Shown here: one piece after another, positions 9,417-18,299 of the stretch | How positions within the stretch are numbered: the stretch's first letter is position 1 | Layout of the letters: each line of letters begins with the position of its first letter | DNA from: an uncultured Prevotellaceae bacterium | GTDB taxonomy: Bacteria > Bacteroidota > Bacteroidia > Bacteroidales > Muribaculaceae | Assembly (NCBI GenBank): GCA_945921235.1 | Contig: CAMEKH010000003.1 | Span: forward strand, 1 to 51,625 | Direction of reading: 5' to 3' | DNA length: 51,625 nt | Notes under the pieces: generated by a model | Told to the model about the DNA's origin: nothing | Database searches by the model: none | The model's input: only the letters and a program-made list of their open reading frames with translations | Made by a program: the position numbers and the translations under genes

Positions 9417-12400
9417 GTGAAGAGCTATTCATTATTCAGAAAACTGTTAATGGCATTTCTTGTGCAATTGATGTTCTTGCCCAATGCTTTGGCGCAAGAT
9501 ATAGTTGTCACGGGTACCGTAACAGATGCCACAAGCAATGAGCCGCTAATTGGCGTTAGCGTTGTGGACCAGAGTAAGAAAAGCAATGGCACTGCTACCG
9601 ACTTTGATGGTAAGTTTACTATAAAAGTTGATGCGGGCAGTACATTGAGTTTTTCCTACATCGGTTATTCTATTAAAGAAGAGAAAGTCGGTGGAAGGAC
9701 GGTAATTAACGTTAAGCTGTCGGAAGACCATCAACAACTTGAAGAAGTGGTTGTGATTGGTTATGGCACGCAGAAGAAAGCCGACTTGACAGGTGCGGTA
9801 GCAGTAGTAGATATGAAAGAGGCAAAGAAGATGCCATCGACGAATATCTATGAGATGCTTCAAGGACAAGTAACAGGAGTTTCGGTGTCGACGACAAGCG
9901 ACCCGGGTTCTATGAGCAGCGTTAAGATTCGTGGAATCAGTTCATTCTCTTCGGTTGGACCACTCTATGTGATTGACGGAATGATTGTGAACGACGTGAA
10001 TCATCTCAATCCAAATGAAATTGAGACGATGCAGGTGCTCAAGGACGCATCGGCAGCTGCAATCTATGGTGCGCGAGGAGCTAATGGTGTAATTTTGATT
10101 ACCACCAAAAAAGGTAAAAAAGGCAAGCCCACACTTGAAGTTACTGCCAACTGGAGCTTCCAGGATATGCCTAAGAAAATCGAGATGCGCAATGCAACTG
10201 ATTTTATGTACTATAATGAGCAGGCATATTTGAATGCCAATACTGCATGGCCTGCAGCAGGCATTCAAGCCGGGAAAATGATTCCTAACACTGATTGGCA
10301 GAAAGCAGTGTTCCAAGTAGGTCATACACAGGATTATAACTTGATGTACACGCAAGGAAGTGACAACGTGAATATGGCAGTAGGAGCAGGCTATTTTAAG
10401 CAGACAGGCGTTATTGAAGGTCCGGAGTATGAGCGTTTCACTGCTCGAATCAATAGTGATGCCACTTATGGAATATTCAAAATTGGTGAAAACATCACAT
10501 TCCAGCACACTGATAACTTTACTACCAATTCCGGTTCATTTAGCAATGCATTGTCAATGCCATCGGTAATTCCGGTATATGACCCAAATGAGCCGTCGAA
10601 CAAGGGAGGATTCGGCTATGGAAGTGCAGATTTCCCGACCTATGCCAGCAATCCGGTAGCTAATCAGAAATCAGTGAGAAACAAGCAGATTAACGACCGA
10701 ATAATTGGTAATGTATTTGCGGAGTTAAAATTGTTCGAGCATTTCACTTACAAGTTTAATATCGGAGTAGATGCATGGTTTGGACGCACAAAAACATTCA
10801 ACAACTGCTATACAATGCGTATGGCCTCGGGCGAGCAGCGTTATAACAATGTTCTTAATGATGTTCGCGACCAGCGTGCAACATTGATTATAGAGAATAC
10901 AATTAATTATGCGCAGACCTTCGGGAAGCACAATGTAAGTGCTCTTGTGGGATATACTACCGAACGTGTAAATTGGCATTATCTCTTTGCACAAGGTTAC
11001 GACCAGAAAGTCGAAGGACTTGAGCAGATAGACCTTGTATCGACGCAAAACTCTATGCACGGTTCTGAGCAAGAGCGTCGCATGGTTTCGTATCTCGGAC
11101 GTATTGACTATAACTTCGATAATCGTTATTTGTTGCAATTCAACTTCCGTAGCGATGGTTGCTCGAAGTTCGGACCGAACAGACGTCGTGGTAATTTCCC
11201 GTCGGCATCAATCGGATGGCGAGTTTCGGAGGAGAAATTCTTTGAACCTATAAAGACAGTGGTTAATAACCTTAAATTCCGCGGAAGCTGGGGTAAAATA
11301 GGTGATATGCAAGCACTTGGCAATTATGACTATATCCCCGATATAGACCATACAGGTCCGTATGAAGGTTATTGGGCGGTTTTCGGACCTTCAGGCAATG
11401 AAACTATGCATCAAGGTGCAACGCAGGCATCGCGTGTGAATGTAAACCTCGGATGGGAAACTAAAACGACAACTAATATTGGTATCGATTTCGATTTGTT
11501 CGGCAGTCGTTTGTTTGGTTCGTTTGAGTGGTTCAATTCCAAATCTACAGATCTTCTGTTTAATATCAAGACGGCATGGGCTACCGGAGTTTCATCAATG
11601 TGGACAAACTATGGAGAGATGCGTAACCGCGGTATAGAACTTATGCTTGGTTGGCGCGACAAAGTGGGCGATTTCAGCTACTCGGTATCGGCCAATATTT
11701 CTACAGTTCGTAACAAGGTGCTAAGACTTGGTGATACATATTATGAAGCAGGAGTGAATAATATCAACCGTTCTGAGGTAGGGCGCTCAATAGGTGATTT
11801 CTACATGATTCAGAGCGATGGTATATTCCAAAGCATGGACGAGGTGTTTGCACACACCACTACGCTCGCTGATGGAACAGTGAAACTGATACAGCCTAAT
11901 GCACAGCCGGGTGACGTGAGATATGTTGATGCTAATGGCGACGGACAGATAAACAATGATGACCGTGTGTGGTGCGGAAGTCCGCTACCGAAGTTTGAAT
12001 ATGGCTTGAATTTCTCATGTGAGTGGAAAGGTATCGATTTCAATATGTTCTGGGCAGGAAAACAAGGCAACAAGATTTTCAATGATGTACGCTATGCAAC
12101 ATTAGCATTCACCGTGGATAATTTGCCGGCCGATGTATCGCCATGGACATGGGATAATCCTTCGGACGAATATCCGAGAATGTATGCAAGTTCTACGGAT
12201 AATAACTTGTCGAATGTAGACCGCTTCCTTGAGAATGGTTCATTTCTGCGATTGAAGAATATACAGATAGGTTACACATTCCCCTCGGAGTTGACAAAGA
12301 AATTCTATGTTCAAAAACTCAGAGCATACGTGAGTGGACAGAACTTGTTGACCATAACCAAATATAAGGGATATGACCCTGATATTATTAATGGAGTATG

Positions 12401-12473
12401 GGACCAAGGTAATGATACGGGACAATATCCATCTACTCGTCAAGTCACATTGGGATTACAAGTAACATTCTAA
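9417..12473 (+). CDS. SusC-like TonB-dependent outer-membrane transporter
   Basis: This protein of about 1018 residues imports oligosaccharides across the outer membrane using TonB energy. The GTG at 9417 is preferred because it opens directly on a signal peptide ending in NALAQ. The reading frame is open back to a GTG at 9342, which would give an unlikely 25-residue extension. After the signal peptide come a carboxypeptidase-regulatory-like domain (VVTGTVTDATSNEPLIGVSV), a TonB-box-like EEVVVIGYGT segment, a plug with KIRGISS and AAAIYGARGANGVI motifs, and a long beta-barrel ending in Phe (VTLGLQVTF). It is followed 19 bp later by its SusD partner. Substrate is unknown; an arabinose-containing glycan fits the neighbours. 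Confidence 0.95.
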   Translation: MKSYSLFRKLLMAFLVQLMFLPNALAQDIVVTGTVTDATSNEPLIGVSVVDQSKKSNGTATDFDGKFTIKVDAGSTLSFSYIGYSIKEEKVGGRTVINVKLSEDHQQLEEVVVIGYGTQKKADLTGAVAVVDMKEAKKMPSTNIYEMLQGQVTGVSVSTTSDPGSMSSVKIRGISSFSSVGPLYVIDGMIVNDVNHLNPNEIETMQVLKDASAAAIYGARGANGVILITTKKGKKGKPTLEVTANWSFQDMPKKIEMRNATDFMYYNEQAYLNANTAWPAAGIQAGKMIPNTDWQKAVFQVGHTQDYNLMYTQGSDNVNMAVGAGYFKQTGVIEGPEYERFTARINSDATYGIFKIGENITFQHTDNFTTNSGSFSNALSMPSVIPVYDPNEPSNKGGFGYGSADFPTYASNPVANQKSVRNKQINDRIIGNVFAELKLFEHFTYKFNIGVDAWFGRTKTFNNCYTMRMASGEQRYNNVLNDVRDQRATLIIENTINYAQTFGKHNVSALVGYTTERVNWHYLFAQGYDQKVEGLEQIDLVSTQNSMHGSEQERRMVSYLGRIDYNFDNRYLLQFNFRSDGCSKFGPNRRRGNFPSASIGWRVSEEKFFEPIKTVVNNLKFRGSWGKIGDMQALGNYDYIPDIDHTGPYEGYWAVFGPSGNETMHQGATQASRVNVNLGWETKTTTNIGIDFDLFGSRLFGSFEWFNSKSTDLLFNIKTAWATGVSSMWTNYGEMRNRGIELMLGWRDKVGDFSYSVSANISTVRNKVLRLGDTYYEAGVNNINRSEVGRSIGDFYMIQSDGIFQSMDEVFAHTTTLADGTVKLIQPNAQPGDVRYVDANGDGQINNDDRVWCGSPLPKFEYGLNFSCEWKGIDFNMFWAGKQGNKIFNDVRYATLAFTVDNLPADVSPWTWDNPSDEYPRMYASSTDNNLSNVDRFLENGSFLRLKNIQIGYTFPSELTKKFYVQKLRAYVSGQNLLTITKYKGYDPDIINGVWDQGNDTGQYPSTRQVTLGLQVTF

Positions 12474-12492
12474 ACTAAAGAGAAAAATAACG

Positions 12493-14070
12493 ATGAAAAA
12501 GATTATTATAAATGCAATAGCAGGATTGATGCTGGTAACATCGGCATCGTGCGGCGATAACTGGTTGACCTTATCGGACCCCAACCGTGAATCGACCGAA
12601 ACATTCTGGAAAACGCAGGACCAGTTTGACCAGGGTCTATCGGCAGCCTATGCACAATGGCGTCGTCCCGGTATGTTCAGCCGTTGGTTCCATGTATTGA
12701 TGATACTAAGGAGTGATGAGGGGTGGAGCGAGAGTCCCGACCCAAAGTTCATAGCTTATGCAAATTTCATCATTTCACCATACAATACGGATAACACCGA
12801 AGGTATTGTGGTGCCATGGAGAGAGATTTTCAATCAGATATATTATGTGAATCAGGTAATAGACAATATAAATGACCACGGATATGATTTATTCCCAAAA
12901 GAAGATGCAGATAAGATTCTTGGACAGGCTTATTTCATTCGCGGTATAGCCTATTGGTACTTGGGCGGCAGCTATGGCAAGTGCCCGCGTCAGATTAGTT
13001 CGATAAGCGATGGTGAGATTATAGAGCAAGAGGAAATCTACAAGCAGTCTCTGAGCGACTTGACAAATGCGTCGAAACTTCTTCCTGAAGATTGGCCTTC
13101 GGCAGAAAAAGGACGTCCGACGGTTGGTTCGGCAGTAGGAATGATGGCACGACTGAATATGCAGCTTGCCGGATATTGCAAGCGTCCGACGGTTAATCGT
13201 CAGCAAGAAGCAACAGAATATTGGAAAGCGGCAAAGAAGAATATCGAGGATATTTTTGGAATGAACAGATATTCTCTTGTTGATAATTGGCTTGATAATT
13301 TCACAGAAGCGAATGAGAATAACTCGGAATCGCTGTTTGAAATTAACTTTAAAGATGGCTTGACCAACGGACAGGAAACGGGTATGCATCGTCCGAAATT
13401 CTTTGGTTTGTATATCAGCAGTGGAGAAGGCGCATGGAATGACGGTTCGGCGCGCGATTGGCTACTTGATGAGTTCGACAAGGAGCTTGATAAAGATGGT
13501 AAGCCCGATATGCGTAAATATTACACATTGTTCTATGAGAACCCGGATGATAATATGAAATATTATGGCAAGACCTATGCCGAGTGGAATGCATCGGAGC
13601 ATTTTGCACATAAGTGCTATTGGCGCAAATATACAAGCGTCGACACCGACAATAAGGCAGAGGACTATAGTTCGGGAACTAATTTCCGTGTACTTCGACT
13701 TGCCGATGTATATCTAATGTATGCCGAAGTTCTTAATGAGCTTGATGGTGACCGCACATTGGCAGTAGAATACATTAATAAGGTGCGTCGCCGTGTGAAT
13801 ATGCGCGATTTGAGCGCAGGTCAGTTTGGTGATTATGAGTCACTGAAAGAGCAAATTCGCCATGAGCGTCTTGTGGAGCTTTGCGGTGAGTCGACACGAT
13901 GGTATGACCTCGACCGCTGGGGCGATATTCACACTCAAGAAGGCGTGAATAAACTGGCAGAGCGCGACCCCGACTTCTTGAATTACAAGGTTGGAATCAA
14001 TCATCTGTATATCATTCCAAATCATGAGATATCTCTCTTCCCGGGACTTACTCAGAATAACGGATATTAA
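12493..14070 (+). CDS. SusD/RagB-like outer-membrane glycan-binding lipoprotein
   Basis: This 525-residue lipoprotein forms the lid of the SusC transporter and binds oligosaccharides at the cell surface. The signal sequence ends in a lipobox (TSASC, Cys20). The helical TPR-like body has the family motifs AYFIRGIAYWYLGGSYG and, near the C-terminus, RLADVYLMYAEVLNE, EYINKVRRR and RHERLVELCGESTRWYDLDR. Length is ordinary for the family. It lies 19 bp after susC and 24 bp before a GH43-fold lipoprotein, so these genes should be co-transcribed. Confidence 0.95.
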   Translation: MKKIIINAIAGLMLVTSASCGDNWLTLSDPNRESTETFWKTQDQFDQGLSAAYAQWRRPGMFSRWFHVLMILRSDEGWSESPDPKFIAYANFIISPYNTDNTEGIVVPWREIFNQIYYVNQVIDNINDHGYDLFPKEDADKILGQAYFIRGIAYWYLGGSYGKCPRQISSISDGEIIEQEEIYKQSLSDLTNASKLLPEDWPSAEKGRPTVGSAVGMMARLNMQLAGYCKRPTVNRQQEATEYWKAAKKNIEDIFGMNRYSLVDNWLDNFTEANENNSESLFEINFKDGLTNGQETGMHRPKFFGLYISSGEGAWNDGSARDWLLDEFDKELDKDGKPDMRKYYTLFYENPDDNMKYYGKTYAEWNASEHFAHKCYWRKYTSVDTDNKAEDYSSGTNFRVLRLADVYLMYAEVLNELDGDRTLAVEYINKVRRRVNMRDLSAGQFGDYESLKEQIRHERLVELCGESTRWYDLDRWGDIHTQEGVNKLAERDPDFLNYKVGINHLYIIPNHEISLFPGLTQNNGY

Positions 14071-14094
14071 TAACTGAAAAACTATTAGATAAAG

Positions 14095-15234
14095 ATGAAA
14101 AAGATAATTAATATAATGATTGCTTTTGCCGCAGTGGGAGCACTTATGACCGGTTCCCTCTCGAGTTGCACCGATAATGGCGGCGATGGCGTGGATTCCG
14201 TGCTCTGGGAGGGCAGTAAAAATCCCGAGAATACGAGCTTCCGCAATCCGGTATGGGAGCCATCGCTTGAAGCCGGTACGATTTTTAAGGCTGCGAGCGT
14301 ATATGTGGCAATTTCAAGTGAAACAGAGTGGGCAGCAGGCTTGAAATATTGTTGTCCTGTGCTTACGTCGAATGATTTGATGAAGTGGAATTTCAATGCA
14401 CTTACAGCATTTAATTATCCCGTAGTCAGTGAAGGAGAAGATGAAGAAGAAAATGGAAGCGAAACGACTTCGACTAACGGTTTGCGTCCTTCGTGGACTT
14501 CGGCTCGACTCACTTCGATTTCGGCAGATTTTGCAAAGACTGTGACCGGAGCGAATTATTGGTTGGTATATCAACCTGAGGGCGAAAATTCGATAGGTGC
14601 TGCAAGTTCTACATCAGGACAGGGTCCGTACACAGACCTTGGTGCATTCATTACAGCTGAGCAACTTGGAGTAACAACACTTGAGAATCCGTTCTTTGTG
14701 GTATTCTCTACTAAGTTCTATGTGCTTTATTCAACAGAAAACGGAGCATATGTACAAGAGCTTACACTTCGCCGAGGCAAGGCCCCGACATTGAAAGGCA
14801 CTGCCAAGCAAGTTGCCGGTCCGGAATTTAAGGACGTAGCCCTTTATCGTACTGATGCAAGCCACTACTACTTGTTTGGCGTTGTGGGTGAAGGTGCAAA
14901 TAAAGAGGTTAGATATGCACGTTCGTCGGCAGTTTCAGGTCCGTTTACAGATAAATCGGGAGCTGATTTGCTAAGTGGAAGTACAGGCGAGCTTATTATA
15001 AAGAGTGGAGAAGGAAATGTCAATCCCGAGAATGTGTGCCGTGTATTTGCCGATGTAAACGATGTGCAATTTATTGCATATAATGCAACAGCCGTAGGTC
15101 GTGACTTGATGGCAAGCAATTACAAGCGTCGTCCATTGTTTATAAGTCCGGTAGAACTCGATGAAGAAGGCTGGTTCAAGAACGTAATAGCTCCGACAAC
15201 CGGATGGACAAATCCAAGATTTTCAATACAATAA
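14095..15234 (+). CDS. GH43-fold lipoprotein lacking catalytic residues (putative surface glycan-binding protein)
   Basis: This 379-residue lipoprotein (lipobox LSSC, Cys25) sits in the SusE/SGBP position after susD. Its body follows the order of GH43 arabinanase-type blades: FRNPVWEPSL, PVLTSNDLMKWNF, a GPYTD turn, LENPFF and YYLFG. The catalytic positions seem replaced. The Asp of the usual ADPT is Ala60 (LEAGT). The Asp of IDPF is Asn198 (LENPFF). The acid Glu of FEGP is Lys246 (FKDVA). WAPD is WTSA (134-137). The alignment was made from memory of the family consensus. I infer a binding protein built on a hydrolase fold. An acidic low-complexity insert occurs at 113-123. A catalytically unusual hydrolase remains possible. 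Confidence 0.72.
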   Translation: MKKIINIMIAFAAVGALMTGSLSSCTDNGGDGVDSVLWEGSKNPENTSFRNPVWEPSLEAGTIFKAASVYVAISSETEWAAGLKYCCPVLTSNDLMKWNFNALTAFNYPVVSEGEDEEENGSETTSTNGLRPSWTSARLTSISADFAKTVTGANYWLVYQPEGENSIGAASSTSGQGPYTDLGAFITAEQLGVTTLENPFFVVFSTKFYVLYSTENGAYVQELTLRRGKAPTLKGTAKQVAGPEFKDVALYRTDASHYYLFGVVGEGANKEVRYARSSAVSGPFTDKSGADLLSGSTGELIIKSGEGNVNPENVCRVFADVNDVQFIAYNATAVGRDLMASNYKRRPLFISPVELDEEGWFKNVIAPTTGWTNPRFSIQ

Positions 15235-15294
15235 AACAAATAATATGAGGGGTGGAAACCTCTGCCCCTCTAATAACTAAAAAACATTTTTAAC

Positions 15295-17295
15295 ATGAAA
15301 AAATTATTCTCTCTTTTGCTTGCTGCCGGAATGGTTCCCGGTGTAGCAAATGCTGAAATTCAGTATGTAACTGATGCAACGCACGGATGCGACTTTGCAG
15401 GTGCTGCCGAGCTCGACATTAACAATGATGGTATTCTCGATGTGATTTATGGAGGTCGTGCCAATGGCGATTTGGGACGTATCGTATATGATGCTGATGA
15501 GAATGAAATGCAAGTGGCATTTAATGCGTGGAAAATGATTTGGAATAAGGCTACTAATAGTTATGACATAACAGAGAATAGTCAGAACTTCGGTATCAAG
15601 CCTTATATTATTCCTGCCGATTTCAATGGCGATGGCATTATGGATTATTTTGCTTCGAGTGAAAGCAATGCAGATATCTATGCTGACCGCGGTATGTTTA
15701 TCGGTGATGGAACAGGTAATTTCACCAAGCAAGAACTTACTATTGTTGATGCCGAGGGAAATCCGTATGATTGGCGTCCGCGTGCTATTGATATTGCCGA
15801 TTTTAATCTCGATGGACGTCCCGATATCGTAGGTATAGGATGGTCGAATGTAGATGGAGAAGGCCGAAATAGCAACTGTGCCGTTCTTATAAATGAAGGC
15901 AATAACAAATTTACAGCTCGAGTAACCGACCTAATGGGTAATGGTGACTACAATTTCGAATTTGCACTTTGCAACATCCGTGCGGTAGACTTGAACAACG
16001 ATGGCTATGCAGATATTCTCGTTCAAGGTAACATTGATAATCCCGATGAGCATGGTGTGAAGCCAGTAAAGAATGGAGTAACTATGGGGCGCACATTTGT
16101 GGCTTATTTGAATCTTGGTGTAGAAACTGACCCTGCGGAAGTCGTTGCTTTCTATGACCTTGGGCTTGCCGATGGCGTTTCTCATCACTATGGCAATGGA
16201 AACATTGTATGTGCTGACTTTAACAATGATGGCGTGATGGATATTTTTGTGGGTGGTGAGTCTCCTGAAGATGCTCGCGGTGCCGGACAGTGGGAATATT
16301 GGTGGCAGATGCTTCTCGGTACTAATACACGTGATGGCATTGTTTATAACGATAAGAATCAGCCATATATAACCGGTAAAGACATTCGTCCACTCGGTGT
16401 ATCTAACGTTGGTGTTCGTGCTATTGACTACTATGGCAATGGTAATTACGACCTCATACTTCCGGGATGGTGTACAACGATGCTTGATGGAACAGGTAAC
16501 ACTCAGGCAGGCTGGATTTTCAAGAATGATGGAGCAGGCAGCTTAAGTTCTTTTGAGCGTGTTCCGGGAGCAAGTGAAGAAGGAATATTCTTCCTTGAGA
16601 ATGGTGTGCAGGGTGCACGCAACTATGCTATAGCCGGTGGAATGTGGGACGGTACATATTTCAAAGATGATACAGAGAACCCGACAGGTCGTAACATGGT
16701 ACGCACAGTTAATCCTAACACTAAATCTGCACGTCCTGATGCACCTACATCGCTTTCAGCTACAGTAGATGGAACAAGTGTTAAGCTTACATGGACTCCT
16801 GCAGCTTCATCGAAAGCAAATGTTTCTTATGAGTATTATATCAAGAATACAAGTACCGGTAAGTTCTATAGCAACTGTACTTCGTTCGTTGGTGGAGAAA
16901 ATGATGGTGTTCGCAAGGCTTTGACAATGGGTAATGCCTACATGAATACTACTCTTACTCTCAATAATCTTCCTGAAGGCAATTATGCTTGGGGTGTTCA
17001 GACAATCAACGCCGGTTATGAAGGTTCAACATTTGCCGATGGTGGAACTTTCAAGATTGGTGAAGGTGGTGTAGAAGGCAATATAGCTGATGCCACAATA
17101 AGTATTACCGCTAATGGAGGCGTACTCACTGTAGTAGCAGCTGATGGTGGCGTGGTAGAAGTATATGCAGCCGATGGAGCACTTGTAGAAAAGGTTGATT
17201 TCAACGGCAGTGCCGATATTACACTTGCAACCGGTTATTATATTGTGAAAGTTGCTACGGCAGCAGGAACAAAGGTACAAAAGATTGTTTTATAA
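15295..17295 (+). CDS. FG-GAP/VCBS propeller protein with Fn3 and C-terminal sorting-type domain
   Basis: This 666-residue secreted protein has a signal peptide ending in GVANA. Six D-x-N-x-D-G or similar calcium-loop motifs follow at about residues 41, 109, 169, 232, 308 and 378 (DINNDG, DFNGDG, DFNLDG, DLNNDG, DFNNDG, DYYGNG), as in integrin-alpha-type propellers. A fibronectin type III domain (about 480-590) and a C-terminal module ending in YYIVKVATAAGTKVQKIVL complete it. That tail resembles the type A sorting domains recognised by the type IX secretion system, which would place the protein at the surface. No hydrolase motif is seen. Its place in the SusCD operon suggests a glycan-binding role. 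The final enzyme-like function, if any, is unknown. Confidence 0.8.
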   Translation: MKKLFSLLLAAGMVPGVANAEIQYVTDATHGCDFAGAAELDINNDGILDVIYGGRANGDLGRIVYDADENEMQVAFNAWKMIWNKATNSYDITENSQNFGIKPYIIPADFNGDGIMDYFASSESNADIYADRGMFIGDGTGNFTKQELTIVDAEGNPYDWRPRAIDIADFNLDGRPDIVGIGWSNVDGEGRNSNCAVLINEGNNKFTARVTDLMGNGDYNFEFALCNIRAVDLNNDGYADILVQGNIDNPDEHGVKPVKNGVTMGRTFVAYLNLGVETDPAEVVAFYDLGLADGVSHHYGNGNIVCADFNNDGVMDIFVGGESPEDARGAGQWEYWWQMLLGTNTRDGIVYNDKNQPYITGKDIRPLGVSNVGVRAIDYYGNGNYDLILPGWCTTMLDGTGNTQAGWIFKNDGAGSLSSFERVPGASEEGIFFLENGVQGARNYAIAGGMWDGTYFKDDTENPTGRNMVRTVNPNTKSARPDAPTSLSATVDGTSVKLTWTPAASSKANVSYEYYIKNTSTGKFYSNCTSFVGGENDGVRKALTMGNAYMNTTLTLNNLPEGNYAWGVQTINAGYEGSTFADGGTFKIGEGGVEGNIADATISITANGGVLTVVAADGGVVEVYAADGALVEKVDFNGSADITLATGYYIVKVATAAGTKVQKIVL

Positions 17296-17307
17296 TTGTC
17301 ATTCAAT

Positions 17308-17345
17308 GTACATCGTGGTGAGAATGTAGCCACGATGTACTTTTA
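17308..17345 (+). terminator. Intrinsic terminator after the FG-GAP gene
   Basis: Perfect 11-bp arms (17308-17318 GTACATCGTGG and 17330-17340) enclose an 11-base loop and are followed by TTTTA. It lies 12 bp past the stop at 17295. Confidence 0.8.
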
Positions 17346-17484
17346 TATCCACGCAAAACAGCCAAACAAATAAATAAAACCTCCCAAATAACTATCAAGT
17401 ATTATGAATGGGGTGAACTGACAAAAGTTAAGTATTTGAAAGTTCTAAATTTGCTGACGGAGCACAATTTGAGAATCAAATTTT

Positions 17485-17622
17485 ATGATACATGCTACCG
17501 AAAGAACCCTTGTGGAATCGCGCACAATAAATGGAGCATTTGAAATGAATTTAACACACTGCCGCTACATAGTGAAAGTCACTACAGAAAGCGCAGTGAA
17601 GACAAAGAAGGTTGTTTTGTAA
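17485..17622 (+). pseudogene. Orphan C-terminal sorting-domain tail (gene remnant)
   Basis: A 45-codon reading frame ends in CRYIVKVTTESAVKTKKVVL. This aligns residue by residue with the end of the preceding protein (YYIVKVATAAGTKVQKIVL). The segment before it, LVESRTINGAFEMNL, aligns with LVEKVDFNGSADITL. An in-frame stop at 17470-17472 closes the frame upstream, and there is no signal peptide or protein body. I read it as the 3' end of a lost or recombined gene that carried the same sorting-type domain. The remainder of the 17296-17705 gap holds the terminator at 17308 and nothing else I recognise. Confidence 0.65.
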
Positions 17623-17705
17623 TTTTTACAATATTAATTGGGGTGCATTCTACCGTTGTTTTTTTATGTGCCCCTTTTATTACTTTTAAACAAACAATAA
17701 ATGAT

Positions 17706-18299
17706 ATGCAAAGAATCTTATTTTTGTTACTGTCAGTTGTGGTAGCTTCAGGCTTTATAGTAGCTCAAACACGCATTGAAATGCCGGTTAAGCAAAATCC
17801 GCCTTTCGAAGTTTCAGTAAGTGAGGTGATACTTGATTTCACTGCACCATCTATGACGCTCGGTGGCGATGTTGTGGCAACGGGAGGAAGCGGAAGCTAC
17901 ATATATCGCTGGTATAATGGAGAAAAGGAGATAGGCACCGATGCAACGTTGGTTATAACAGAGCCGGGTGAATATAAACTTGATATAAAAGATGCATGCG
18001 ATTGCCTTAATACAGTTATTTTCAGCGTGAAATCGGCATCGGTGGAGGGCGTGGAAACAGAGGGGTTTGCTCTTTATCCCAATCCGGTTAAAGATAAGTT
18101 GACTATAAAAGCAGGGGAAATCGATTTGCGACAAGTGAACATTGTGTCGGTATCGGGGCGCTTAATGCTTGTAGCAACCGATTTTGACCAAAAAGGCGAG
18201 AATGAAATAGACCTTTCATCTCTTCCGGGAGGTGAATATATTGTAAATTGTGTCGTAGGCGACAATAATGTGATTACAAGAAAGGTAATTAAGCTATGA
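17706..18299 (+). CDS. Small secreted protein with SprB-like repeat and type A sorting domain
   Basis: This 197-residue protein is taken from the ATG at 17706, which opens on a signal peptide (MQRILFLLLSVVVASGFIVAQ). An upstream in-frame start at 17643 gives no signal sequence. Residues about 55-110 (GGSGSYIYRWYNG ... EPGEYKLDIKDACDC) resemble a single SprB/PKD-like beta-sandwich repeat. The rest is a typical type IX secretion type A C-terminal domain: LYPNPVKDKLTIK, VNIVSVSGRLM, IDLSSLPGGEYIV and a final RKVIKL. Its stop overlaps the next ATG (ATGA at 18296), so translation of the two is probably coupled. Function is unknown; it could be an adhesive or scaffold partner of the downstream sialidase-fold protein. 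Confidence 0.75.
   Translation: MQRILFLLLSVVVASGFIVAQTRIEMPVKQNPPFEVSVSEVILDFTAPSMTLGGDVVATGGSGSYIYRWYNGEKEIGTDATLVITEPGEYKLDIKDACDCLNTVIFSVKSASVEGVETEGFALYPNPVKDKLTIKAGEIDLRQVNIVSVSGRLMLVATDFDQKGENEIDLSSLPGGEYIVNCVVGDNNVITRKVIKL

Noticed and set aside
9942-10508. 188-codon open frame on the minus strand inside susC
   Set aside because: It lies entirely within a well-supported susC reading frame, has no recognisable domain and no promoter or start context, so it is a shadow frame.
12889-13389. 166-codon minus-strand frame inside susD
   Set aside because: It is antisense to conserved SusD motifs and shows no family features.
17429-17484. Possible upstream half of the sorting-domain remnant in another frame (FADGAQF, similar to AADGALV)
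   Set aside because: The match is only a few residues long and needs an extra frameshift, so chance cannot be excluded.
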